NCBI GenBank assembly: GCA_934546985.1
Contig: CAKTEE010000001.1
Span: forward strand, 248,001-312,000
Direction: 5' to 3'
Source of the DNA: an uncultured Eubacteriales bacterium
GTDB lineage: Bacteria > Bacillota > Clostridia > Oscillospirales > Acutalibacteraceae
Length of the DNA stretch: 64,000 nucleotides
Under the pieces are notes generated by a model. That model searched no databases, was not told where the DNA came from, and saw only the letters and a program-made list of their open reading frames with translations. This document shows positions 16,437 to 23,853 of the stretch, one piece after another (the stretch's first letter is position 1; every line of letters starts with the position of its first letter). The position numbers and the translations under genes were made by a program.

Positions 16437-17717
16437 ATGAGTGATTATCAAATTGAGACAAAATGCGTGCAAAGCGGTTATACGCCAAAAAACGGGGAAC
16501 CGCGTGTCCTGCCAATTTATCAGAGCACGACGTATAAATATGATTCCAGCGAGCATATGGGAAAACTGTTTGATTTAGAAGAAAGCGGTTATTTTTATAC
16601 CCGTCTGCAAAATCCTACAAACGATGCTGTTGCAGCAAAAATCTGCGATTTGGAGGGCGGCGTAGGTGCCATGCTGACTTCTTCCGGGCAGGCTGCTTCT
16701 TTTTATTCTGTCTTTAATATCTGTAGCGCCGGTGATCATGTAATCAGTTCCAGCGCTATTTACGGCGGTACTTATAATCTTTTTTCAGTTACTATGAAAA
16801 AACTGGGCATTGAATTCACTTTTGTTGACCCGGATATTTCTGCTGAAGAGTTGGATGCTGCATTTCAGGACAATACGAAAGCGGTTTTTGCAGAATCTAT
16901 TTCCAACCCTTCTCTGGCGGTACTGGATTTTGAAAAATTTGCAAATGCCGCGCATTCGCATGGTGTGCCGTTGATTGTTGATAATACATTCCCAACACCT
17001 ATCAATTGCCGTCCTTTTGAACATGGTGCAGATATTATTACCCATTCTACAACAAAATATATGGATGGTCACGCAACCAGCGTTGGCGGTGCAATTGTTG
17101 ACAGCGGCAATTTTGACTGGATGAAATATGCGGATAAATATCCAGGTCTGACTCAGCCGGATGATTCTTACCACGGCGTTGTTTATGCAAAGGATTTTGG
17201 CAAGATGGCATATATCATGAAAGCAACCGCACAGCTTATGCGCGACTTAGGTTCGATTCCATCTCCGCATAACGCTTTTCTGTTGAATATTGGTTTGGAA
17301 ACCCTCTTTTTGCGTGTAGAACGTCATACCTCAAATGCCGGAAAAGTTGCACAGTATCTTGCTGAGAATGATAAAATCGCATGGGTCAATTATCCCGGTT
17401 TGGAGGGGAATAAATACTACAATGTTGCCCGGAAGTATATGCCGAATGGAACCTGCGGCGTAGTATCTTTTGGTATCAAAGGCGGACGTGAAGCAGCGAC
17501 AAAATTTATGGACTCTTTAAAACTCGCTGCTATTGTAACCCATGTTGCCGACGCACGTACGTGCGTGCTTCATCCGGCAAGTACTACACACCGTCAGCTG
17601 ACTGACAAACAGTTGGAAGAATGCGGCGTTAGTCCGGATTTAATCCGTTTTTCTGTTGGTATTGAAAACGTGAATGACATTATTGCAGATATTGCTCAAG
17701 CATTGGAACAGGTATAA
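16437..17717 (+). CDS. metY: O-acetylhomoserine sulfhydrylase (aminocarboxypropyltransferase)
   Basis: 426 residues, ATG at 16437 behind AAGGAG. Cys/Met-metabolism PLP enzyme: N-terminal YQSTTYKY, cofactor-stacking region near SSSAIYGGTYNLF, VDNTFPTP, and the PLP lysine in HSTTKYMDGH near residue 207. The length and the GVVYAKDFG/AYIMKATAQLMRDLG stretch fit MetY rather than MetB/MetC. Forms homocysteine from O-acetylhomoserine and sulfide. No SAM riboswitch or T-box precedes it; it follows the ApgM gene by 24 bp. Confidence 0.93.
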   Translation: MSDYQIETKCVQSGYTPKNGEPRVLPIYQSTTYKYDSSEHMGKLFDLEESGYFYTRLQNPTNDAVAAKICDLEGGVGAMLTSSGQAASFYSVFNICSAGDHVISSSAIYGGTYNLFSVTMKKLGIEFTFVDPDISAEELDAAFQDNTKAVFAESISNPSLAVLDFEKFANAAHSHGVPLIVDNTFPTPINCRPFEHGADIITHSTTKYMDGHATSVGGAIVDSGNFDWMKYADKYPGLTQPDDSYHGVVYAKDFGKMAYIMKATAQLMRDLGSIPSPHNAFLLNIGLETLFLRVERHTSNAGKVAQYLAENDKIAWVNYPGLEGNKYYNVARKYMPNGTCGVVSFGIKGGREAATKFMDSLKLAAIVTHVADARTCVLHPASTTHRQLTDKQLEECGVSPDLIRFSVGIENVNDIIADIAQALEQV

Positions 17718-17745
17718 GATTCATTCAACACAATATTATAAAATG

Positions 17746-17783
17746 GGAGCCTTTTGTCTGTTCAGACAGAAGGTTCCTTTTTG
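17746..17783 (+). terminator. Terminator after metY
   Basis: GGAGCCTTTTGTCTG (17746-17760) pairs imperfectly with CAGACAGAAGGTTCC (17763-17777), followed by a T-rich run. Confidence 0.75.
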
Positions 17784-17823
17784 TGTGCCGGCATACTTTT
17801 TAGAGTACATAAGAAGAGTAAAA

Positions 17824-17852
17824 TTGAATTAAAAAAATAAATATGATACAAT
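17824..17852 (+). promoter_or_regulatory. Promoter of the vanRS-like pair
   Basis: TTGAAT at 17824-17829, 17-nt spacer, TACAAT at 17847-17852. The -10 box overlaps an upstream in-frame ATG at 17851, which rules that codon out as the regulator start. Confidence 0.6.
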
Positions 17853-17874
17853 GGAAACGGATTGGGGGATGATT

Positions 17875-18567
17875 ATGGGGTATCGGATTTTAGTGGTTGA
17901 TGATGAAAAAGAAATTGCTGACCTGATAGAAATATATCTGCAAAATGAAAATTATACGGTTTATAAGTTTTATGACCCTGTTGCCGCGTTGCAATGCATT
18001 GAGCACGGAGAATTGGATTTAGCCATTTTGGACGTTATGATGCCGGAAATCAATGGTTTTGAGCTTTGCCGCAGGATAAGGGAGAAATACACGTTCCCAG
18101 TGATTATGCTGACAGCAAAAGTGGAAGATATTGATAAAATTACGGGTTTGACCATTGGAGCGGATGATTATGTAACCAAACCGTTTAACCCGTTGGAGAT
18201 TGTTGCACGTGTAAAGGCACAGCTTCGCCGTTACACACGGTATAACGACAATAGTAAAGAAACAGGCAATATTATTGATTTTTCCGGTTTAGTTATTAAT
18301 AAAGACAAGCATGAATGTACATTATATGGCAAAAATTTAAGCCTGACACCGATTGAGTTTTCTTTACTGTGGATATTATGTGAAAACCGTGGGAAAGTGT
18401 TATCTTCAGAAGAATTATTTGAAAATGTGTGGGGAGAGAAGTATTTGGATTCCAATAATACCGTAATGGTACATATTCGGCGTTTGCGGGAAAAAATGAA
18501 TGAGCCGCCCAGAAATCCAAAGTTTATTAAAACTGTATGGGGAGTAGGATATAAAATTGAGAAATGA
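17875..18567 (+). CDS. OmpR-family response regulator, VanR-like
   Basis: 230 residues from an ATG at 17875 behind TTGGGGG. Receiver domain with acidic pocket DDE (9-11), phosphoacceptor D53 (LAILDVMMP) and K102 (YVTKPF). Then an OmpR winged helix ending MVHIRRLREKMNEPPRNPKFIKTV with WGVGYKIEK. The wording through the receiver (IADLIEIYLQNENYTV, KITGLTIGADDY) is strikingly close to VanR of vancomycin-resistance clusters. Stop overlaps the kinase start. No vanH, ligase or vanX lies in the window, so its target is unknown. Confidence 0.92.
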   Translation: MGYRILVVDDEKEIADLIEIYLQNENYTVYKFYDPVAALQCIEHGELDLAILDVMMPEINGFELCRRIREKYTFPVIMLTAKVEDIDKITGLTIGADDYVTKPFNPLEIVARVKAQLRRYTRYNDNSKETGNIIDFSGLVINKDKHECTLYGKNLSLTPIEFSLLWILCENRGKVLSSEELFENVWGEKYLDSNNTVMVHIRRLREKMNEPPRNPKFIKTVWGVGYKIEK

Positions 18568-19642
18568 TGGTGTGGTTTGGTTTAAATACCGCTTTGCAAT
18601 TTCTCTTTTGCTTAAACTTTTGGTATGTTTTGGTGTTTTTTTACTTTTAGGTTTTTTAGCAGACGGTATTTTAAATGAATTTCTGGCAAATTTAGTTGCA
18701 GGTATCAGCCCGGGTCTGTATGGTTTTATTGTCCATTATAAAATACCAATTATATTTTTGATTTGTGCCTTGACGGTTTTGCTTTGCGTTTATACCACTT
18801 TTTCAAAAGCGGCAGGGTATATTCAGGATTTGGTAGATTCTATTGATAAAGTATTTCAGAAAGATGAAACACTGATTGAATTGCCCGGAGGGTTTAGAAA
18901 TATTGAGAATAAGTTAAATACCATTAAGTATGATACGATCCGCAATGAACAAATAGCAAAAGAGGCGGAACAGAGAAAAAATGATTTGGTTGTTTATCTT
19001 GCCCATGATTTAAAAACGCCGTTGACATCGGTGATCGGCTATCTGAATCTTCTGAATGAGGTGCCCGATATGCCGCAGGAGCAGAGAATAAAATACCTTG
19101 GAATATCATTGGATAAAGCGCAGCGTTTGGAAGATTTAATCAATGAGTTTTTTGAAATCACCCGTTTTAACCTTCAAAATATCTCATTAGAGACCAGCCG
19201 TATCAATCTTTCCTATATGCTTTCTCAGTTAGCGGATGAATTTTATCCCTTGTTTGCGGAAAAAAATATTACATGTAAGGTATCTATCCAGCCGGATATT
19301 TTTATTATCGGCGACGCCGATAAACTTGCCCGAGTTTTTGATAACGTTTTGCGTAATGCCATTAATTACAGTTATTCGGATACTACGATTGGTATTATTG
19401 GTGAACAAATAGATGAATATATCCGCATCCGTTTTTTAAATCAGGGACCACAGATTCCGGCACATAAATTAAACAGTATTTTTGAAAAGTTTTACCGTTT
19501 GGATTCTTCCCGTTCCTCAAAAACCGGCGGTGCCGGACTTGGGCTTGCGATTGCAAAAGAAATTGTGGAACTGCATAAAGGAACCATCGAAGCTTCCAGC
19601 AATGAAAATTATACGGAGTTTACTATTCATTTGCCCGCTTGA
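18557..19642 (+). CDS. Sensor histidine kinase, VanS-like
   Basis: 361 residues from a TTG at 18557, overlapping the regulator by 11 bp. Two membrane segments (about 11-35 and 61-81) enclose only a short external loop. A linker helix follows, then the HisKA site with H150 in VVYLAHDLKTPLTSVIGYLN, closely resembling VanS. The ATPase domain has an N box (FDNVLRNAINYS), an F box (FEKFYRLD) and a G2 box (GGAGLGLAIAK). The small outer loop suggests sensing in or at the membrane. The partner is the adjacent response regulator. Confidence 0.92.
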   Translation: MRNDGVVWFKYRFAISLLLKLLVCFGVFLLLGFLADGILNEFLANLVAGISPGLYGFIVHYKIPIIFLICALTVLLCVYTTFSKAAGYIQDLVDSIDKVFQKDETLIELPGGFRNIENKLNTIKYDTIRNEQIAKEAEQRKNDLVVYLAHDLKTPLTSVIGYLNLLNEVPDMPQEQRIKYLGISLDKAQRLEDLINEFFEITRFNLQNISLETSRINLSYMLSQLADEFYPLFAEKNITCKVSIQPDIFIIGDADKLARVFDNVLRNAINYSYSDTTIGIIGEQIDEYIRIRFLNQGPQIPAHKLNSIFEKFYRLDSSRSSKTGGAGLGLAIAKEIVELHKGTIEASSNENYTEFTIHLPA

Positions 19643-19654
19643 TATCATCAAAAT

Positions 19655-19708
19655 AAAAGACGCTTTGTTTTGAAACCAATTTCAATGGTTTCATACAGAG
19701 CGTCTTTT
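19655..19708 (+). terminator. Terminator after the vanS-like gene
   Basis: Long hairpin: AAAAGACGCT at 19655 pairs with AGCGTCTTTT ending at 19708, continued inside by TTGAAACCA with TGGTTTCA. T run on the plus strand. Confidence 0.8.
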
Positions 19709-19784
19709 CTGTTTATTTAGTGATTGTTTTCATTTATTTTATAACGAATAACGTTATGTTGAATGGAAAGAGGGAAAAGTAGTT

Positions 19785-20114
19785 CTATCTATTTTTTTGC
19801 TGGCGTTCATTTTCAAATTTTACTAATGCAAAAATTGTATCTTTTCCCCGCTGGTCAATTTGCCGGTAAAATTGTACCAGTTGTGTTTCTTCTTTAGTGA
19901 GGGGTGTGTAAGGCTCTTTGGATGCACAGCGCCCCAAAAGGTAATCGGTACTAATATGATAAAATTCTGCTAACAGACAGAGAGAGTCATAACTGAGCTG
20001 CCGTTTTCCGGTTTCGTACATGGAATATGCTTCGCGGGTAATGTTAAGCAGACTTGCCACTGAGCTTTGCGTCAGATTTTGCGCAAGACGCAGTTCCCTC
20101 AACCGTTCTGGCAT
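19785..20114 (-). CDS. XRE-family HTH repressor
   Basis: 109 residues, ATG at 20114 behind GGGAGGAGGAA. The HTH is residues 4-58: LRELRLAQNLTQSSVASLLN, then ITREAYSMYETGKRQLSYDSL and FYHISTDYLLGR. The C-terminal 40 residues are charged and probably dimerise. Divergent from a small membrane protein at 20347; two AGTAAC-N5-GTTAyT inverted repeats lie between them, and it most likely binds these to control both genes. Confidence 0.9.
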   Translation of the reverse strand: MPERLRELRLAQNLTQSSVASLLNITREAYSMYETGKRQLSYDSLCLLAEFYHISTDYLLGRCASKEPYTPLTKEETQLVQFYRQIDQRGKDTIFALVKFENERQQKNR

Positions 20115-20178
20115 CAATGTTATTCCTCCTCCCTTTTATTTGAAATTATACTAAAGGAAGCAATCATAAGCAAAACTA

Positions 20179-20195
20179 AGTAACATATCGTTATT
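20179..20195. promoter_or_regulatory. XRE operator copy 1
   Basis: AGTAACATATCGTTATT: inverted half-sites AGTAAC and GTTATT with 5-bp spacing, one mismatch. It lies just upstream of a -35-like TTGCTT (20168-20173 on the minus strand), whose -10 TATAAT is at 20145-20150 before the XRE gene. Confidence 0.55.
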
Positions 20196-20223
20196 ATTCC
20201 TTAATATATTTGCAAAAATACTA

Positions 20224-20252
20224 TTGACATAGTAACTAAATGTTACTAAAAT
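20224..20252 (+). promoter_or_regulatory. Repressible promoter with embedded XRE operator copy 2
   Basis: TTGACA at 20224-20229, 17-nt spacer, TAAAAT at 20247-20252. The spacer contains a perfect AGTAAC-N5-GTTACT palindrome at 20231-20247, so a bound repressor would block RNA polymerase directly. Confidence 0.7.
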
Positions 20253-20346
20253 AGAGGCAGAAAATGAAGATTAGACATTATTTGCAAAATTGGAAAAAGC
20301 ACGTTATGCATCTTAATATTTGATTTCATGTAAGGGTGGCAGTAAT

Positions 20347-20601
20347 ATGGGAGTTATGTTATTTATTTTATTTCTGATTTTTACTTCGTTTTGTATATAT
20401 GCTAAACAAATTGAAATTGCAATGGGTATTGCTATAATGATGTTTTCTCTTATGTTTATTTTAGAGGGAATTTTTGTTATCAAAGGCAGCGATAGAATAG
20501 AGGAGATACTTGGAGGGCTTATTCTTATTATTTTGGGGTTGTTAGACGTATCATTTGGAATGGTTCTTATTTGTCATTATTTTAAATGGATAACGATTTG
20601 A
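20347..20601 (+). CDS. Small membrane protein of unknown function
   Basis: 84 residues from an ATG at 20347 behind AAGGGTGG; an upstream TTG-type start in the same frame at 20320 is less likely. Nearly all hydrophobic with three likely membrane segments (about 3-19, 24-42, 54-78) and one polar loop (KGSDRIEEI). No family recognised. It appears to be the sole target of the divergent XRE repressor, given the operator between its -35 and -10. Confidence 0.75.
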   Translation: MGVMLFILFLIFTSFCIYAKQIEIAMGIAIMMFSLMFILEGIFVIKGSDRIEEILGGLILIILGLLDVSFGMVLICHYFKWITI

Positions 20602-20608
20602 AAAAACA

Positions 20609-20650
20609 AAAAGAGCCATAAACGATTTTTATATCGTTTATGGCTCTTTT
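20609..20650. terminator. Bidirectional terminator between the small membrane protein and thyX
   Basis: Perfect 18-bp stem: AAAAGAGCCATAAACGAT (20609-20626) with ATCGTTTATGGCTCTTTT (20633-20650), 6-nt loop. Confidence 0.9.
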
Positions 20651-20730
20651 ATGTACACTGATTTATACCATAATCAAAACGTTAGAGCAATTTTTTTATT
20701 TCCTGTTTTGTTTATTGCCCGGCTTTTAGA

Positions 20731-22128
20731 TTAAAGCATGGTTTTAAAAAATTCCTGCATTTCTGCAAATTTACCGCAGGTTAATGCGCCTTCCGGACAT
20801 TTTCCTTCCAGATAACAGCTCGCGCCGTAATCATTAAAAATTTCAGGTGAAACTTCACGCAGCTTGTGCAGCATTTCCAGTGCATAACCGCGTACTTCCC
20901 ATTGGGCGCGCATGCAGGTGCGAAGCCGCAAAAACAAAAGCAGTTCACGTGCATTCATGGTAGTTACCAAGTCAAGCGTATTGCCGCTCAGGCAGAAATA
21001 CACAAGCATTTCTTCAGGTACGCCTTGTTTTTGCAAGGTCTGATAAAGTTCCAGATTTTTACGGAAAGCGGTTTGATAGCATTCCAATAAATCAGGAGAT
21101 GAAGAGATCGTTGCGGGTATTACGTAGTTTGTGCGGTCTGTATATTTTAAAGACGGTACACATACGCTTTGTAGGCGGTGGCGTACTACATGAGTTACTC
21201 CCGCAAGAGAGATTCCGTTGAAACGGAAAGTGTAATTTAATGTTTCGAGTTCCCGCGGTCTGCCGTTTTTTATCAGGCGGCGGATAATTTCAGATACCTT
21301 GCTTTTGTCTTGCAGAAGTTCGTCGATTTGGCGGCTGGAAAGCTGTGTCTGTGTAATCAATACAGTTTTTGCCGCAATTTTTGCCGCGTTAGCAGGAGCT
21401 TGGAGAAGTTCAACCTTTTCCTGCGGCGTTTCTTTTTCCTGCGGCAGATTTATAAAATCAAGAGAAACGTTATCATCATAATTTGCACCGGTATTTTCAA
21501 AATTTTCAAAAATACCGGGACACAGTTCTTTTGCTTGTATCAGTAAATTTTTACCGAGATTAAAGATTTCAGGGTATTTCTTACCCCGTCCGTACAGCAT
21601 CGCACGCAGGATATGCAAGAATTCCCGTGCATTTGCCGAACAGTAGAAATTACTGCGGTAGCAATAGGGAAGTACAAAACGGGCGTCCTCTTTTGGTACA
21701 CCGTGAGAAAGCAGGTTTTCATACGCGCAGAATAAACAGTCCATATGTTCTGCGTATGCAGTTTGATAAGCATTTGTCCACGGTTCCTGCGGGAGTTCCG
21801 GCGTAACATAACCAACACTGCTGAAGTCAACATAACGGCGGGATTTTACAGTAAAAGAGGCGAGACGAAATTCTATCATGAATTGTTCAACCATAACGCT
21901 TACATTAGAAAATGCAAGATTAAAATAGGTATGTTCTATTACAGAACTGTGCCCAGATTTCAGCACTTTGGATACAAGTTTTGAATTGTTTTTATTATTT
22001 GAAGATTTTTCAAGGATTTCCAGCGCGTTACCCTGTTGAGTGGAAATTCTGGCGGATGCGGCACAAACGGTTTCACATGTATTACTGATTCCAATAATCA
22101 TAGCCGCAGAACGGTTATCAGCGCTCAT
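20731..22128 (-). CDS. thyX: Tandem two-domain flavin-dependent thymidylate synthase (ThyX-like)
   Basis: 465 residues, about twice a normal ThyX. ATG at 22128, AGGAGG 8 nt away. Both halves align to ThyX. Half 1 (about 10-220) keeps the early histidines H60 and H66 (GHSSVIEH), S96-x-R98 (KSRRYV) and NAR at 166-168. In place of RHR it has EFR (86-88), and it lacks the late AQWEIR. Half 2 (about 250-465) keeps RHR-X7-S (316-326), NAR 392-394 and AQWEVR 408-413, but has lost the histidines and has K328 for the dUMP-binding Arg. ThyX makes dTMP from dUMP with FAD, NADPH and methylene-THF at subunit interfaces, so composite sites are possible. A Cys-rich tail (C438, C444, C451) is unusual. Confidence 0.88.
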   Translation of the reverse strand: MSADNRSAAMIIGISNTCETVCAASARISTQQGNALEILEKSSNNKNNSKLVSKVLKSGHSSVIEHTYFNLAFSNVSVMVEQFMIEFRLASFTVKSRRYVDFSSVGYVTPELPQEPWTNAYQTAYAEHMDCLFCAYENLLSHGVPKEDARFVLPYCYRSNFYCSANAREFLHILRAMLYGRGKKYPEIFNLGKNLLIQAKELCPGIFENFENTGANYDDNVSLDFINLPQEKETPQEKVELLQAPANAAKIAAKTVLITQTQLSSRQIDELLQDKSKVSEIIRRLIKNGRPRELETLNYTFRFNGISLAGVTHVVRHRLQSVCVPSLKYTDRTNYVIPATISSSPDLLECYQTAFRKNLELYQTLQKQGVPEEMLVYFCLSGNTLDLVTTMNARELLLFLRLRTCMRAQWEVRGYALEMLHKLREVSPEIFNDYGASCYLEGKCPEGALTCGKFAEMQEFFKTML

Positions 22129-22161
22129 TTGTAAGTCCTCCTTTTTTTGACATATATATTT

Positions 22162-22191
22162 ATTTTAGCATAGGCGACATAGATATTGCAA
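22162..22191 (-). promoter_or_regulatory. Promoter of thyX
   Basis: On the minus strand, TTGCAA (22191-22186), 18-nt spacer, TAAAAT (22167-22162), then AGGAGG and the ATG. Confidence 0.5.
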
Positions 22192-22291
22192 TTCATATTC
22201 CGGGTTTATCAAAGAAAAAACCGGAAAAATAGGGTTGGAAAGTATTACCATGGAGTTTATGGCGTTTTTTTGTCTTAAATCGAAAAAAAGC

Positions 22292-22320
22292 CTTGCAAAA
22301 AGCAAGAAAGAGTTGGATAA
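22292..22320 (+). promoter_or_regulatory. Promoter of the DUF3810 gene
   Basis: TTGCAA at 22292-22297, 17-nt spacer, GATAAT at 22315-22320. Confidence 0.55.
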
Positions 22321-22356
22321 TAGTAACATAAATATTCCTATAGGTGGAAGTATATT

Positions 22357-23442
22357 ATGTCAATTTTTAAAAAATATATTTCATATTTTCGCTTTTTCAT
22401 TCCCTTGCTGACAGCCCTTTTGTTGTTGGGGATATTTTCGTGGTTTCCTTCTGCGGCGGATTTCTATTCAAGTGTGCTGTTTCCGATTTTTTCATGGCCC
22501 ATTGCCCAAATAACCTCTTCTTTTAATTTCAGTGTTGCAGAAGCGCTTATGTTTCCTGTACTAATTATCCTGTTGATTGTTGTTATCCGTTTTATCGTTT
22601 GTTTCTTCAGGAGTGATAATAAAAAACGGATGCTTGCGGGATGGTTTCAAAAAGCGGCCGGATTTTTAACTGCGGTATTTATAATTTATCTGCTTTTACA
22701 TGGATACCATTATTACAGAACACCGATGGCGGAAAGTTTTGGAATACCTGTGGAGCAAAAAGAAGCGCAGGATATTTTGCGGGTAAGTATTTTATTGGCG
22801 AAAGAAGCAAGTACGGAGCGCGCCTTGCTAAATTCAGACGAAAATGGTAATATGTTGTTAACAGAAACATTATTTGAAACTTTTTCTCATGCAGACGCCG
22901 GTTTTCAGGAGGTTTCCTCCGCGATTCATACTCTTCCGGCAGTACGGGCAAGAGCGAAGCCGGTTCGTTTATCCCATTACTGGTCATATACCGGGGTAGG
23001 CGGCATGTACTTTCCGTTTACAGTTGAAGCGAATATCAATGTTGATATGCCGGATTGGGTGATACCGTTTACGGTTTGCCATGAATTATCCCATACCATT
23101 GGCTACGCGAAGGAAGAAGAGGCAAGTTTTTTATCTTTTTTAGCGTGTATTAACAATCCCAGTGCAGATTACCGTTACAGCGGCTATCTAAGCGCTTTTC
23201 TGGAATGTGCCGCCGTTTTGCAGAGATATGACAGGGGGATGTGGGAAGAAGTGTGGTCATACATCTCTGATGATGTGCGGGCGGATATTTCTCAGAACAC
23301 AAAGTATTGGAAGCAGTTTGAGGGACAGGTTCAAACAGTGTCTTCAGCTGTTAACGATACTTTTTTAAAAGTAAACAGCCAGGCAAAGGGCGTGTTAAGT
23401 TATAATATGGTTACGGAGCTAATTGTAGGATTTTATAGCTGA
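22357..23442 (+). CDS. DUF3810 membrane protein with HExxH metalloprotease motif
   Basis: 361 residues, ATG at 22357 behind AGGTGG. Three membrane segments (about 15-32, 63-83, 99-116) precede a large domain. The domain has HELSHTIGYAKEEEASF, a zincin-type HExxH with a downstream Glu, then YRYSGYLSAFLECAAVL. This pattern is DUF3810. The domain probably faces outward, given the run of hydrophobic segments. Protease activity is inferred from the motif only and no substrate is known. The next gene is a cupin 33 bp downstream. Confidence 0.85.
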   Translation: MSIFKKYISYFRFFIPLLTALLLLGIFSWFPSAADFYSSVLFPIFSWPIAQITSSFNFSVAEALMFPVLIILLIVVIRFIVCFFRSDNKKRMLAGWFQKAAGFLTAVFIIYLLLHGYHYYRTPMAESFGIPVEQKEAQDILRVSILLAKEASTERALLNSDENGNMLLTETLFETFSHADAGFQEVSSAIHTLPAVRARAKPVRLSHYWSYTGVGGMYFPFTVEANINVDMPDWVIPFTVCHELSHTIGYAKEEEASFLSFLACINNPSADYRYSGYLSAFLECAAVLQRYDRGMWEEVWSYISDDVRADISQNTKYWKQFEGQVQTVSSAVNDTFLKVNSQAKGVLSYNMVTELIVGFYS

Positions 23443-23475
23443 AAACTTATATGATAAATAAAGGGGACTTGTCAT

Positions 23476-23823
23476 ATGATTAAAAGGAAAGCTGATATGG
23501 AAGCTGAAATCCGCCGGCAGATGCGCGGCGGCAATGGCGAAGTTACTGTAACTGAGCTTTGGCGGCAAGACGGGCTGAACCCAAAGGTAAAGCTTCTTGC
23601 ACAGATTACCCTTCCTAAAGGGGCCGGTATCGGCTATCATGTACATAAAAATGAACAGGAATTTTTTCATGTTCTTTCCGGCGAAGCTTTGTATAATGAC
23701 AATGGCAATCCGGCGGTTTTACGTCAGGGGGACAGCTGCCTTACCGTCAGCGGGCAGGGGCATAGTGTAGAAAATGTATGTGATAATGACCTCAGGCTGA
23801 TGGCATTGATTATGCTTGATTAA
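23476..23823 (+). CDS. Cupin-domain protein
   Basis: 115 residues; ATG at 23476 behind AAGGGGAC. Single cupin barrel with motif 1 GIGYHVHKNEQEFFHVLSG (metal-binding HxH and Glu) and motif 2 around GQGHSVEN. Such small cupins bind a metal and either isomerise, oxidise or merely bind a sugar or small metabolite; the sequence does not say which. It stands between a DUF3810 gene and the nuclease pair with no obvious link to either. Confidence 0.88.
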   Translation: MIKRKADMEAEIRRQMRGGNGEVTVTELWRQDGLNPKVKLLAQITLPKGAGIGYHVHKNEQEFFHVLSGEALYNDNGNPAVLRQGDSCLTVSGQGHSVENVCDNDLRLMALIMLD

Positions 23824-23853
23824 TCATTAGGATGAAAATGGGGAGGAATATGG

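Noticed and set aside
17718..17850. Possible riboswitch between metY and the vanR-like gene
   Set aside because: The structure is a simple terminator for metY followed by a standard promoter; there are no conserved riboswitch core elements.
22641..22987. Overlapping frames on both strands within the DUF3810 gene
   Set aside because: Short, no motifs, and the DUF3810 frame is continuous with its HExxH motif.
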